NCBI GenBank assembly: GCA_947522735.1
Contig: CANNTZ010000011.1
Coordinates: forward strand, 1 to 51,044
Reading direction: 5' to 3'
DNA length: 51,044 nucleotides
Source of the DNA: an uncultured Oscillospiraceae bacterium
Lineage (GTDB): Bacteria > Bacillota > Clostridia > Oscillospirales > Ruminococcaceae
Below, in pieces: positions 23,473-32,009 of the stretch (its first letter is position 1; each line of letters starts with the position of its first letter). Made by a program: the position numbers and the translations under genes. Under the pieces are notes generated by a model. The model was not told the DNA's origin. It saw only the letters and a program-made list of their open reading frames with translations, and ran no database searches.

Positions 23473-24171
23473 CTATTTAAGGTCGTCGGCGGCGCGGCGC
23501 ACCGCGGCTATCATCTCGTCGATCATTGCAATTGGGTCGGCGGCGTTCATGATGCCGGAGGCCGCTCCCGCCGCCTCGGAGCCGGCCATGATGAAGTCGT
23601 AGACCTGCTGTCCGTTGGTGATGCCTGCGGCCTGCTCGACGAGGATATCGGGATATATCTCCTTTATCACGCGGATGGAGTCGCGGACGTAGCTCATCGG
23701 GCTGACGCCCGCGCCGCTCCCGCCGATAAGCTCGGACGGCTCCGGGTTGATTATGTCCGGGTGGAGCTGCGCTATCGCCTTTGCCTCCGCAAGCGTGTCC
23801 GCGCAGGCAAAGACGAGAAAATCAAGCTCGCGTGCGCGGTCGATGGTCGCCTTCATCTGCGGCAGGCTCATCGGCCTTTCGCAGTGGTTGATGACGACGC
23901 CCTGCGCTCCGGCGGCTTTCAGTCCCTCGGGCAGGATGTCCGCCATGCCGCGTCCGGGGCGCAGCGTGTCCATATATGGCGCAAGGACGATGAGGCGTCC
24001 GGTGTTCTCGACGACGCGGCGTATCTCTATGGGCGACGTGATGAAAAGCACGTCGATATCGTATTTCTCCGCGGCGCGGTCTGCGGCAAGGGCGTATTCA
24101 AGCACCTTGTCGCCGTAGATATAGTTTTTGGTGCCGATCTCGAAGTACGGCGTTCTTATCTGGGGTTTCAT
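23473..24171 (-). CDS. Triosephosphate isomerase paralogue (archaeal-length TIM)
   Basis: This 232-residue (beta/alpha)8 protein keeps the TIM catalytic set: Lys15 in GTKNY, His96 in NHCERP and Glu144 in NPEPSELIGGSG, plus the phosphate loop AAGITNGQQ. The Asn usually two residues before the Lys is Gly13. It is shorter than the housekeeping bacterial enzyme (about 250) and more like archaeal TIM. Housekeeping tpiA normally sits in a glycolytic cluster; this copy is in a sugar operon between two YjbQ genes. TIM paralogues such as EryH isomerise tetrulose phosphates, so a related ketose-phosphate isomerase role is likely (inference). Confidence 0.82.
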   Translation of the reverse strand: MKPQIRTPYFEIGTKNYIYGDKVLEYALAADRAAEKYDIDVLFITSPIEIRRVVENTGRLIVLAPYMDTLRPGRGMADILPEGLKAAGAQGVVINHCERPMSLPQMKATIDRARELDFLVFACADTLAEAKAIAQLHPDIINPEPSELIGGSGAGVSPMSYVRDSIRVIKEIYPDILVEQAAGITNGQQVYDFIMAGSEAAGAASGIMNAADPIAMIDEMIAAVRRAADDLK

Positions 24172-24198
24172 CGGCCGGTCTTTCCTCTCTTGTCAGGC

Positions 24199-24819
24199 TC
24201 AGCGCCTGAGATAGTGATCGAAGTGCTCGTCGTACTGCTTTTCTTCGTCGGTGAACTTGTGCAGGGTGTTGATTATCTCGCCGCCGTTCCATTTGCGGTC
24301 GCCTACCTCTCCGGTGGTGCCCATGACGGTGACGTTTACCTGACGGCGACGCGCACGAACCTGATCCCAATCGATGAAGTAGACATGGGCAAACTCTCCG
24401 CAGTCCACAACGCCGTCCTTGATGGTGATGGTCTCGCTGCGGCCAAAAAAGCAGGAGCGCAGGTGGCCGTCGGTGTTCATCGAGGTGAAGTCGCCCGGCT
24501 CGTTGACGTAGCGGCCGTACTGGGCGTGGATGGGGCCGGGATGGCGGTACTGATGCTCCTCGCGGAAGTCGGGAACGAGGCCGCGCATGACGTCGAGCAG
24601 GTCGTGCTGGAGATATTCGAGGTCGAAGGAGTCGATATCGTGCGAGCACTCCTGAACCATGACGCTACAGGTGGTGTGGTGAGATACGATGCTCACGGTG
24701 CCGTTTTTGACGCCGGACGCCGCGACGATTTCAAGGATCTCCCTTGTGATATCGTGAAAGGTGGGTATCCAGCCGCGGGACTGAAGCTCAAGCTCCTTCT
24801 GATAAACCTTAAATTCCAT
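24199..24819 (-). CDS. YjbQ/UPF0047 family protein, paralogue 2, with C-terminal extension
   Basis: This 206-residue protein has SHHTTCSV (46-53), Glu57 and MNTDGHL (114-120). The first His of the paralogue-1 motif HNTDAHL is Met114 here, and His119 remains. Both paralogues share FIDWDQ-RAR near the end of the fold, but this one adds about 40 residues (GGEIINTLHKFTDEEKQYDEHF). The two genes flank the TIM paralogue, suggesting subunits of one assembly or division of substrate between them. The start is ATG 24819, 33 nt after the DeoR gene. Function unknown. Confidence 0.83.
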   Translation of the reverse strand: MEFKVYQKELELQSRGWIPTFHDITREILEIVAASGVKNGTVSIVSHHTTCSVMVQECSHDIDSFDLEYLQHDLLDVMRGLVPDFREEHQYRHPGPIHAQYGRYVNEPGDFTSMNTDGHLRSCFFGRSETITIKDGVVDCGEFAHVYFIDWDQVRARRRQVNVTVMGTTGEVGDRKWNGGEIINTLHKFTDEEKQYDEHFDHYLRR

Positions 24820-24852
24820 TTTATATTTCCCCCTGAAAAAATTATTTTTGCT

Positions 24853-25647
24853 TCAGCGCCGTTCGTTTCCGTCGGGCTGCGGAGCTACGGCTATGACCTC
24901 GGCGCTGCGGCGCATCTCCTCCAGAACGCTCTCCGGCGCGCCGGTGTCGGTTATGACGGTGCTCAGGCTTTCGAGCGAGACATATGAGACGTGCGAAAAC
25001 ACGCCGAACTTGGAGGAATCCACCAGCATGACCGACTTTTCGGAGTTGCGTATCGCAAGCTCATTCATGCGCGCGCACTCAAAATCGGTGGTGGTGAACT
25101 CGCGCCCTCGTGCGCAGCCGTCCGCGCCGACAAAGCATTTGGTGAAATAAAGACCGCTCAGCGCCTGCTCTGCAATATAGCCGCAGAAATCCTTGCGGTT
25201 CTCGCGGTATTCGCCGCCGATGAGAGTGACGGACATGTGCGGCGCAAGGCGTTCAAGGTTGGCAAGAGAGTTTGTGTATATCCTGACGCCGAGCCCGCGC
25301 TGCTTGACGTGGTAGCTCAGCTCCGCGCAGAAGCACTGTATAGTCGTGCCGGAATCGCAGTATATGACGTCGCCGTCCTCAAGCAGCTCGCACGCACGCC
25401 GTGCGATGGCCGTTTTTTGCTCCATGTTTTTCCGGCTGCCGTGCTCAAAGGAGTAGAGCGTCATCGCGCGGCTCAGGCACTTTATGCCGCCGTGAACCCT
25501 TATCGCGTAGCCGTCGCTCTCAAGCTTGGCGAACATCCTGCGCGCAGTGGATTCGGATATGTCCAGCAGCGCCATAGCGTCGCCAAGGGACATCTCCTGT
25601 ACCGCCGAAAGGCGGGAGATCAGCTTTTGTTCACGTTCCTGCTTCAA
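24853..25647 (-). CDS. DeoR-family transcriptional regulator
   Basis: This 264-residue protein has an N-terminal HTH (residues ~1-55: LSAVQEMSLGDAMALLDISESTARRMFAKLESDG) and a DeoR sensor domain with DGDVIYCDSGTTIQ, VYTNS-like RIYTNSLANL, KCFVGADG and MLVDSSKFG. DeoR sensors bind phosphorylated sugars, so it probably responds to an intermediate of this operon. It is encoded inside the operon between the isomerase and the second YjbQ gene. The start is TTG 25647, with GGAGG 9-14 nt upstream. Confidence 0.92.
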   Translation of the reverse strand: MKQEREQKLISRLSAVQEMSLGDAMALLDISESTARRMFAKLESDGYAIRVHGGIKCLSRAMTLYSFEHGSRKNMEQKTAIARRACELLEDGDVIYCDSGTTIQCFCAELSYHVKQRGLGVRIYTNSLANLERLAPHMSVTLIGGEYRENRKDFCGYIAEQALSGLYFTKCFVGADGCARGREFTTTDFECARMNELAIRNSEKSVMLVDSSKFGVFSHVSYVSLESLSTVITDTGAPESVLEEMRRSAEVIAVAPQPDGNERR

Positions 25648-25663
25648 AATATATCGCCTCCGA

Positions 25664-27058
25664 TCACTTTATAACGGTCACCTCAAAGCCCATCATTCGG
25701 CCAAAGGCCGCGAGCTCGTCGAGGTCGCCGTCGTATACCATCGCGGAATGGTGGGTGCCGCCCGCGAGTGAATATTCCCTGAGAAATTCTGGCAGCGGCT
25801 TGCAGGGCCTGAGCCAGCCCTGGTTGGAATAGCGGTAGGCGCCGCGCTCAAGTCCGGCGGGCAGCAGCTCCGCCTCGGTGAGGAGGAGGACAAAGCGATC
25901 CTCCATCGGCGCAAGGTTGACGTAGACCACCTTGCCGGGGCGATAGCAGTTGTACATTCCCACGGTGTCGCCGCAGGAGTTGTAGTTGAAGCTCATGTCG
26001 GCGATAAGCGGCTTCCATTGCGCCAGCCTCGGGTTGCTCTCGCCCATGTGACTGAGCAGGATGACGTCCCGCTCCCAGTCCGGGCAGAACATCTCGGTGA
26101 AGGCGGTGTTGGGATAGACGCTCATCAGCGCGCCGACAAGCCCGGCGGTCAGCACGTCGCCCTCCCCCGCATAGCCCTGTCCGCGCTCCATAACCTTGCA
26201 GCATTCGACGAACGGCATCTTTGGCAGCCCGCAGACGTCGAGCGTCAGGAAATTGACGGTCACGGCGTCGAGGTGGTTGCTCTCCATCCAGCCGCGCACG
26301 GCAAGCCCGGAGCGTGCCGCCTCTCGGTATTCGTTGACGCGCTTGACCTCGACGGTGTATTTCTCCTCATTTTCGGCAAGCTCCGCGTCGAGCTGCTCCT
26401 CGGTGACGGCAGAGAGATGGCGGCGCACCTCCTCCGGTGTCATATAGAGCACCTCTGCGCCGATATCGCGCCTGTAGCGCTCGTCGGAGATCAGGAAGTC
26501 TCCCATGCCGGTGAAGGAGCCGCCGACCGAGCCGACGCGCTCGCGGCGAAAGGCTTTTGCCGCGGCGGCGGCGCGGCACGCGGAGATGACCTGCGCAACG
26601 ACGTCGCTGTGCATCGCGTGTCCGACGCAGAGATAGTAATCGCGCCCGTGGCGGCGGAGCAGGCTGCACATATCCTGAACGCCATGAATGCCGTGGTTGT
26701 CGTTGATGCAGTTTTTGTAGCCCGCAACACTGATGAGGCCGTAGTCCGGGGTGGTGTCAAAGACGACGAGCGGGGCATTGATGCTCAGCAGCGCGTCTAT
26801 GGACTCTAACGACGGCGAATACGCCAGATGCTGCGTGACGACGGCGTCCACGTCCGCCCCGTTAAAGAGCCTTGCGGCGGCGTCGAACTCCTCTTTTACG
26901 CGGCAGAGGTCGCCGGGACGCACAACCTCAACGCCAAAGCCCTCGAGCATACCGATCAGCGTCTCCATATATGTCACCATCGGGTCGCGCCAATGCGGGT
27001 CGCTGTCGTCGTAGAGCTTGATGTAGAGCGGCAGATAGCCTATTCTGATCTTTTTCAT
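25664..27058 (-). CDS. L-arabinose/L-fucose isomerase superfamily protein
   Basis: This 464-residue protein matches AraA/FucI enzymes in length. Metal and catalytic positions seem kept: GEGDVLTAG (Glu ligand), EMFCPDWERDVILLSHMGE (Glu and His), and AGGTHHSAMVYD near the C-terminus (His). The family interconverts aldoses and ketoses with Mn2+. It is too diverged to say which sugar is used. It lies between the amidohydrolase and DeoR genes, with GGAGG before ATG 27058. With the kinase and TIM paralogue it implies isomerisation, phosphorylation and a second isomerisation. Confidence 0.85.
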   Translation of the reverse strand: MKKIRIGYLPLYIKLYDDSDPHWRDPMVTYMETLIGMLEGFGVEVVRPGDLCRVKEEFDAAARLFNGADVDAVVTQHLAYSPSLESIDALLSINAPLVVFDTTPDYGLISVAGYKNCINDNHGIHGVQDMCSLLRRHGRDYYLCVGHAMHSDVVAQVISACRAAAAAKAFRRERVGSVGGSFTGMGDFLISDERYRRDIGAEVLYMTPEEVRRHLSAVTEEQLDAELAENEEKYTVEVKRVNEYREAARSGLAVRGWMESNHLDAVTVNFLTLDVCGLPKMPFVECCKVMERGQGYAGEGDVLTAGLVGALMSVYPNTAFTEMFCPDWERDVILLSHMGESNPRLAQWKPLIADMSFNYNSCGDTVGMYNCYRPGKVVYVNLAPMEDRFVLLLTEAELLPAGLERGAYRYSNQGWLRPCKPLPEFLREYSLAGGTHHSAMVYDGDLDELAAFGRMMGFEVTVIK

Positions 27059-27071
27059 GCGGTCGTCCTCC

Positions 27072-28133
27072 TCATTCGCCGTAGATGGAGCGGCGCGCGC
27101 CCTCGATCAGTCCGGCGGCATTGTTATACATTACGTCCTCCACGTCCGCGCGGGAAAGCCCGAGCCTTTCGGCGGCGCGCTTGAAAGCGAGCAGCTCCTC
27201 ATAGGCGAAGAAGGTTATCCCCTCCGCCTCGTCCGCGGAGACCTCGCGCAGATGCGGATCCTGCTTCGGGTCACCGTAGAGCCCCGGCGGGACAAGATTG
27301 ATGTAGGTCCCGTTTTCCTCTATGCGGCGGGTGCGCATACGCAGTATCGGCATGTCCGTGCCGAACATCAGTCGCTTTGGCCCGGCGTGGCGCAGCGCCT
27401 CGGTTATCGCATATTCACAGCAGTTTGCGCAGAAATCGTACATCAGCGAGGGGGCCTTGTCCAGCGTCGCGAAGGCATCGCCAACATCCTCCCGGACATA
27501 GGCGCGGCCAATGTGCGCGATTATCAGCCGGATATCCGGAAATTCGCGCTTTATCTCCATTATCTGCGCAAGATTGACGCGGTCGCGCAGACGTCCCCTT
27601 CGCGGAATGTGCAGCATAACTATCGCGCCAAGCTCGTTCATCAGCTCAAGCTGGCGCTTCGGGAAAAAGTCGAAGATGCGTATCTCGCCCTCCGGTATGT
27701 AGTCCGGCGCGAGATCGAGATAGGACTTTATCCCGAGGAAGCCGCCGGAGAGCAGCCCTCGGAGCAGCTCGTCCGCAGGCTGCGACGGGTGGGAAAAATA
27801 GAGCGCCGGGAAGCCCGCGCGCCTTGCGCAGTCGGAGACGTAGTCGTTGACGCTCTCGACGCACTCTGTCCCGGCGAATATCAGCGCACGAACCTGCTTG
27901 CCCGGAAACAGCAGCCGGTAGGTCTCCTGAAGATCCTCTATCGGGTCGTCCTTCGCGACGAGATCGGGCCAGTTGACGGTGCGCTTGGGCTCGCCCGGCA
28001 CAGGCGGCCGCACAAGCCTCATCTCGCTGCGCCAAACATGCGCGTGTACGTCCAGCAGCCTTTCGGGCAAAAAGTCCCGCAGCTCCTCCTCATATATCCT
28101 TCTGTCGTTTTCGGTCACTTCAAAAAGCGGCAT
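27072..28133 (-). CDS. Amidohydrolase-family metal hydrolase (amidohydro_2)
   Basis: This 353-residue TIM-barrel protein has the metal-site motifs DVHAHVW (residues ~28-34), MLHIPRRG, LIIAHIGRAY and FGTDMPI, as in PF04909 hydrolases that include lactonases and decarboxylases. In a sugar operon it is likely to open a sugar lactone or remove an N- or O-linked group (inference). The start codon overlaps the kinase stop (TAATG), so translation is coupled. The isomerase gene follows after 13 nt. Confidence 0.85.
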   Translation of the reverse strand: MPLFEVTENDRRIYEEELRDFLPERLLDVHAHVWRSEMRLVRPPVPGEPKRTVNWPDLVAKDDPIEDLQETYRLLFPGKQVRALIFAGTECVESVNDYVSDCARRAGFPALYFSHPSQPADELLRGLLSGGFLGIKSYLDLAPDYIPEGEIRIFDFFPKRQLELMNELGAIVMLHIPRRGRLRDRVNLAQIMEIKREFPDIRLIIAHIGRAYVREDVGDAFATLDKAPSLMYDFCANCCEYAITEALRHAGPKRLMFGTDMPILRMRTRRIEENGTYINLVPPGLYGDPKQDPHLREVSADEAEGITFFAYEELLAFKRAAERLGLSRADVEDVMYNNAAGLIEGARRSIYGE

Positions 28134-29611
28134 TATCCATCCACTCCCTCATACATCTCGCCAAACAGCCTTGCCCGGCGCTTATATTCACTGAAGCATC
28201 CAGCATATTCTGCGGCGCTCGCGGCGTCCGGCAGGATAGTCTCCTCGCCGACGGAAAGCCGTTCAAGACCCTCGTGCACGCCGTTATAAACGCCGCCTCC
28301 AACTCCGGCAAGTATAGCCGCGCCAACGCAGGCGAGCTCGGCGACGCGCGGCACGCGCACCGGAAGCCCGAGGATATCGGCCGTTATTTGCCGCCACGGC
28401 CCGCTTTTGGAGGCGCCGCCCGCCAGGATCAGCCCGGCGTCCGACGGCCTTGCTCTGAACGCCTCCATCATCCACGCCGCCTGAAAGACGACGCCCTCCA
28501 TTATCGCGCGCGCCATATCAAAGCGGTCGTGCGCGAGCGTCAGCCCGGAAAAGCCGCCTCGCCTCAGCGCCCTTCCCCTGTCATACCAGCCCGAGCCTTG
28601 ATGAAAGAACAGCCCGTCTGCCGCGGCGCGGCGCGTGGATACCACAGAGTCGAGCGCCCCGAAGGAGAGCTTTTCTTCGTCGAGCACATTTTTCCTCAGC
28701 CATTCCAGACAGACGCCGCCCTCCTGAAGCGAGAGCAGCGAGCCCCATTTGCCGGGCACGGCGCTGACCGACTGCGCCAGCCCGGATTCAAAGTCCGGCG
28801 CGTCCGAAATGGCGGTGACGACCCAGCAGGTGCCGGAGCCTATCAGAATATCGCCGTTGTTCACGGCTCCCGCGCCGAGAGCGACCGCATATTGGTCGTG
28901 TGCGCCCGCAACGAGCAGCGTTTTAGTCGTAAGCCCCAGCGCCTCCGCGGCCTCCACGGTAAGCCTGCCTATCGCCTCGCCGGAGCGGACTATCTCCGGC
29001 AGCCGGCTCTCATCGACGCCGGAAAACGCCGTCAGGCTCCCGTCATATCGCGCGCGGCGGATATCGGCAAGCTGATTTATCCCGGCGTTGGAGATATCGA
29101 CCGCGGCGCGTCCGGTCAGCCTTGCCGCAAGATAATCCGGAACGGTGAGAAACATGGCGGCGGCTTTAAAGGTTTCCGGCTCGTTTTCGCGCAGCCAGCG
29201 CAGGTTGAGTGCCGGAAGATAATCCGCCAGCTCCCAGCCGGTGGTTCCGTACATATATTCCGCGCTGTATTCGCGCTCGAACAGCGCGCGCTCGCCCGCG
29301 CAGCGATGGTCGTTCCAGACTATCGCCGGACGCAGCGGCTCAAGCCGCCGGTTCACCGGCACGAGAGTGCCGCCCTGAGTCGAGAGCGCTATCGCCGCCA
29401 CCCCGGCGGGATCTATCCCGGCACACGCCTCGCGCACCGTCAGGGTCAGCGCAGTCCACCAGTCCCCGGCGTCCTGCTCGCTCAGTCCGGGCCTTGGCGC
29501 GCGCAGCTCATATTGCCGGTAGGCATGTCCGAGCAGCTTGCCGCTCTCGGAAAACAGCAGCGTCTTTGTGCCGGTCGTGCCGACATCTATTCCAAGCAGG
29601 TATCTTTCCAT
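28133..29611 (-). CDS. FGGY-family carbohydrate kinase (xylulokinase-like)
   Basis: This 492-residue kinase begins YLLGIDVGTTGTKTLLF (phosphate 1 loop). Substrate-side residues are expected around STQGGTLVPVN and WNDHRCAGE, and the second ATP domain shows LLVAGAHDQYAVALGAG, LIGSGTCWVV and LILAGGASKSGPWRQI. The family phosphorylates pentuloses, hexuloses, erythritol and similar polyols; this one is nearest to the xylulokinase/gluconate-kinase style but the sugar is not determined. It is the first gene of the seven-gene operon, with GGAGG before ATG 29611. Confidence 0.92.
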   Translation of the reverse strand: MERYLLGIDVGTTGTKTLLFSESGKLLGHAYRQYELRAPRPGLSEQDAGDWWTALTLTVREACAGIDPAGVAAIALSTQGGTLVPVNRRLEPLRPAIVWNDHRCAGERALFEREYSAEYMYGTTGWELADYLPALNLRWLRENEPETFKAAAMFLTVPDYLAARLTGRAAVDISNAGINQLADIRRARYDGSLTAFSGVDESRLPEIVRSGEAIGRLTVEAAEALGLTTKTLLVAGAHDQYAVALGAGAVNNGDILIGSGTCWVVTAISDAPDFESGLAQSVSAVPGKWGSLLSLQEGGVCLEWLRKNVLDEEKLSFGALDSVVSTRRAAADGLFFHQGSGWYDRGRALRRGGFSGLTLAHDRFDMARAIMEGVVFQAAWMMEAFRARPSDAGLILAGGASKSGPWRQITADILGLPVRVPRVAELACVGAAILAGVGGGVYNGVHEGLERLSVGEETILPDAASAAEYAGCFSEYKRRARLFGEMYEGVDG

Positions 29612-29679
29612 CAGGAGCCTCCATGCCCGCAGCGGCGTTTGTCGTTCCGCGGCAAGGCAGCGTTTTGTGTCTTTTTTAT

Positions 29680-29708
29680 AGTTTAGCTCATTTCATTCAA
29701 TTTGTCAA
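29680..29708 (-). promoter_or_regulatory. Sigma-A promoter of the FGGY-YjbQ operon
   Basis: On the minus strand TTGACA (29708-29703), a 17-nt spacer and TAAACT (29685-29680). ATTCAAT occurs as a direct repeat at 29695-29701 and 29721-29727, overlapping and preceding the -35, a possible DeoR binding arrangement. Confidence 0.7.
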
Positions 29709-29768
29709 TAGATATGACCGATTCAATCAGTTTATTGTTTTGCAGCCGCACGGTGTCCGCGCGCAGCA

Positions 29769-29797
29769 TTGACAAAACCCGCGGGACGTATTACTAT
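29769..29797 (+). promoter_or_regulatory. Sigma-A promoter of the TraB-like gene
   Basis: TTGACA (29769-29774), a 17-nt spacer and TACTAT (29792-29797), divergent from the FGGY operon promoter 61 bp away. Leader of about 50 nt. Confidence 0.65.
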
Positions 29798-29853
29798 ATA
29801 GTTATACACGGCCGCATAAAAAACTTGAAATAATGAGATCGGAGAGGGAATAC

Positions 29854-30966
29854 ATGAAGAAAACAGGAGCAGGAAGAGGGATATTGAGACTGACGGCGGC
29901 GGCGCTGGTTCTGTTCCAGCTCATGGCGCTGCTTTCGGGCTGTCTGGTGATAAATCCCGACCTCACCTCGGCGATAGGCAGCGCGCTCTCGCAGGCCATC
30001 AGCGAGCAGCGCAGGCAGGAGAGCTCGCAGACAGAGACCGGAAGCGCGGCGGAGAACTCCGACAAATCGGGATCGGAGCAGTCCCCGGAGCAGAGCGGAG
30101 CACCGTCCCAAAGCGGCATCGACCCGCTTTTCTGGGAGCTGACGTCGGCAAAGCACAGCGGCAAGGTCTATCTGTTCGGGTCTATTCACGCCGCGCGGGA
30201 CGACGCCTATCCTCTGCCGGAGCATATCCTCCGCGCCTTTGAGAGCGCCGAGGCGCTCGCAGTGGAGTGTGACACCATCGCCTTTGAGGACGACACGGAT
30301 CAGCAGGTGGCGGCGCTGCGCTCCATCGCATATCTCGACGGCACGACCATCTACGACCACCTGAGCGAGGACAACTACTACCGCGCGGTGGAGCTGCTGC
30401 GCAATCACGGGCTTTATGCCGAGCAGTACAACTATTACAAGCCGATGCTCTGGACGTCGATACTGGATTCCTACATCGTGGATCAGGCGGGGCTGGACTA
30501 CGAACGCGGGCTGGACGATTACCTGATGAGGCGGGCAAAGCAGAGCGGCAAGGAGATCATCGAGATCGAATCGGTCGAATTTCAGTATGCTATGATCGGC
30601 GGCTTCTCCGACCGGCTTCAGGAGCTGATACTCGAGGGCTATCTTGAGGACGGCGCGCTTGACAGGCAGGTGGAGTCGCTGAGGCTGCTCTATGAGGCGT
30701 GGGCAAGAGGCGACGCTAAGGAGCTTTCCGGCGAATCGGACGACGGGGATATCCCGGCGGAGGAGCGTAAATATTACGAGGAGTACAACACCAAAATGCT
30801 CACGGAGCGGAATATCCGCATGGCGGACGCCGCCGAAAGCTATCTTAAACGCGGCATGACGGTGTTCCTCGTGGTCGGCTCGGCGCATATGCTGGACGAC
30901 GGCGGCATAGTGCGGCTGCTGCGCGAGCGCGGCTACACCGTAACGGAGCACGAAAACAGATATTAA
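29854..30966 (+). CDS. TraB/GumN-family lipoprotein
   Basis: This 370-residue protein has a signal peptide with LLSGC at Cys30, a Ser/Glu-rich linker (~45-90), and a TraB/GumN domain: GKVYLFGSIHAARDD, AVECD and the C-terminal VFLVVGSAHMLDDGGIVRLLRERGY, where the two G-x-H motifs probably bind metal. Members are proposed metal-dependent hydrolases or proteases (compare Tiki). It should be anchored on the outer face of the membrane. ATG 29854 is favoured over 29833 because GGAGAGGG lies 6 nt upstream. The GNAT gene follows after 10 nt. Confidence 0.9.
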   Translation: MKKTGAGRGILRLTAAALVLFQLMALLSGCLVINPDLTSAIGSALSQAISEQRRQESSQTETGSAAENSDKSGSEQSPEQSGAPSQSGIDPLFWELTSAKHSGKVYLFGSIHAARDDAYPLPEHILRAFESAEALAVECDTIAFEDDTDQQVAALRSIAYLDGTTIYDHLSEDNYYRAVELLRNHGLYAEQYNYYKPMLWTSILDSYIVDQAGLDYERGLDDYLMRRAKQSGKEIIEIESVEFQYAMIGGFSDRLQELILEGYLEDGALDRQVESLRLLYEAWARGDAKELSGESDDGDIPAEERKYYEEYNTKMLTERNIRMADAAESYLKRGMTVFLVVGSAHMLDDGGIVRLLRERGYTVTEHENRY

Positions 30967-30976
30967 GGGTGAGACG

Positions 30977-31492
30977 ATGGTTTTCCGCAGGGCTATAAGC
31001 GCCGATACGGGCGCGATAATGAATATAATGGAGGACGCGCGCCGCTTTATGGCGCAGAACGGCGTCGTTCAGTGGGTGAACGGATATCCTTCACGTAAGA
31101 TTGTGGCCGGTGATATCGAAGCCGGAGACTGCTATGTGATGGAGGACGGAGGAGGGGTCTGCGCCTGCGCGACCGTCCTGGCCGACGGCGAGCCGTCTTA
31201 CGCGCGCATATACGACGGCGCGTGGCTGACCGGTAAAAATGAGCGCTATCTCACAATGCACCGTGTGGCGGTCGCCGAGAGGGTTCGCGGGACTGGCGTC
31301 GCTCCGGCCATGGTGGACGAGGTCAAGGCGCGGGCGCGCCGAGAGGGCTACGCGAGCATACGCATCGACACCCATCGCGACAACCTTGCAATGCAGCGGA
31401 TGCTTGCCAAGACCGGCTTTGAATATTGCGGAGTGATTCTCCTCGCGAACGACGGCTCTGAGCGAATCGCGTTTGAATGGCCCGCCGGCTGA
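30977..31492 (+). CDS. GNAT-family N-acetyltransferase
   Basis: This 171-residue protein shows the acetyl-CoA loop region VAVAERVRGTGVAPAMVDEVKARARREGY (R/Q-x-x-G-x-G/A variant) and the C-terminal block NLAMQRMLAKTGFEYCGVI. The family acetylates amines on small molecules or proteins; the substrate is unknown. It follows the TraB-like gene by 10 nt with a GGTGAG site, so both share a messenger ending at the terminator at 31542. Confidence 0.9.
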   Translation: MVFRRAISADTGAIMNIMEDARRFMAQNGVVQWVNGYPSRKIVAGDIEAGDCYVMEDGGGVCACATVLADGEPSYARIYDGAWLTGKNERYLTMHRVAVAERVRGTGVAPAMVDEVKARARREGYASIRIDTHRDNLAMQRMLAKTGFEYCGVILLANDGSERIAFEWPAG

Positions 31493-31541
31493 GCGTCCGG
31501 CGCTTGTCCGGGAAGGGACGTGTGGCGTTAACCGAAGGGAT

Positions 31542-31596
31542 AACAAGGGCTTTCGACGGAAAGGGGTGTTCCCCTCCGGCGAAAGCCCTTTTATTG
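31542..31596 (+). terminator. Rho-independent terminator after the GNAT gene
   Basis: AACAAGGGCTTTCGACGGA (31542-31560) pairs with TCCGGCGAAAGCCC (31575-31588) and flanking bases around a GGGG/CCCC inner stem, followed by TTTTATTGTT. Confidence 0.85.
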
Positions 31597-31683
31597 TTGT
31601 ATGGATACGCCTGAGCGGCGGCGTGTTAAAATATGGCAATAAATCGTTTTTAAATTGTTTACAAAGATATACTGGGCGTAATA

Positions 31684-31712
31684 TTTACATATAAGTAAAA
31701 TTATGGTAAAAT
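31684..31712 (+). promoter_or_regulatory. Sigma-A promoter of the DUF6514 gene
   Basis: TTTACA (31684-31689), a 17-nt spacer and TAAAAT (31707-31712). A second possible pair upstream is TTGTTT with TAATAT near 31677. Both lie in an AT-rich stretch that contrasts with the GC-rich genes. Confidence 0.55.
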
Positions 31713-31782
31713 ATTCTCAATAAGCACACGCTTGTTCCTGCCGTGACCGAGCCGTGAGCCGAAAAAACAGGAGAGGGCTTTG

Positions 31783-31998
31783 ATGATGAGAGAGTATCTG
31801 TATGTTCCGCGCAAAACCTGCAACGAAGACTGCGAATATACCGCCTACGACATCGTGTATGCGCCGGGCGGCGCCGCTGTCCGGGACGTCACCAGCGACC
31901 GTGAATGCGCGGAGTATATCGTCCGGCTGCTCAATCGTTGCCGCGTCAGCCCCATACACCTTCAGGACGTCGTGGAGGACTGTCTTTGCGAGATGTAA
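31783..31998 (+). CDS. Small DUF6514-like protein
   Basis: A 71-residue acidic protein. The ending LLNRCRVSPIHLQDVVEDCL matches the conserved end of DUF6514 (E-x-S-P-I-H-L-x-D-V-V-E-D), a small family of unknown function in Clostridia. It has several Cys residues (five in 71). AGGAGAGG precedes; ATG 31783 is chosen, ATG 31786 is possible. It has its own promoter, an upstream terminator, and is convergent with the adenylyltransferase gene 11 nt away. Confidence 0.75.
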   Translation: MMREYLYVPRKTCNEDCEYTAYDIVYAPGGAAVRDVTSDRECAEYIVRLLNRCRVSPIHLQDVVEDCLCEM

Positions 31999-32009
31999 AA
32001 AGTGTCCTC

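Noticed and set aside
22927..24987. A 686-codon plus-strand frame
   Set aside because: It is the antisense shadow of the two YjbQ genes and the TIM gene, whose proteins show clear family motifs and ribosome sites.
28274..29686. A 470-codon plus-strand frame
   Set aside because: It lies opposite the FGGY kinase and has low-complexity Arg/Ala-rich composition typical of GC-rich antisense frames.
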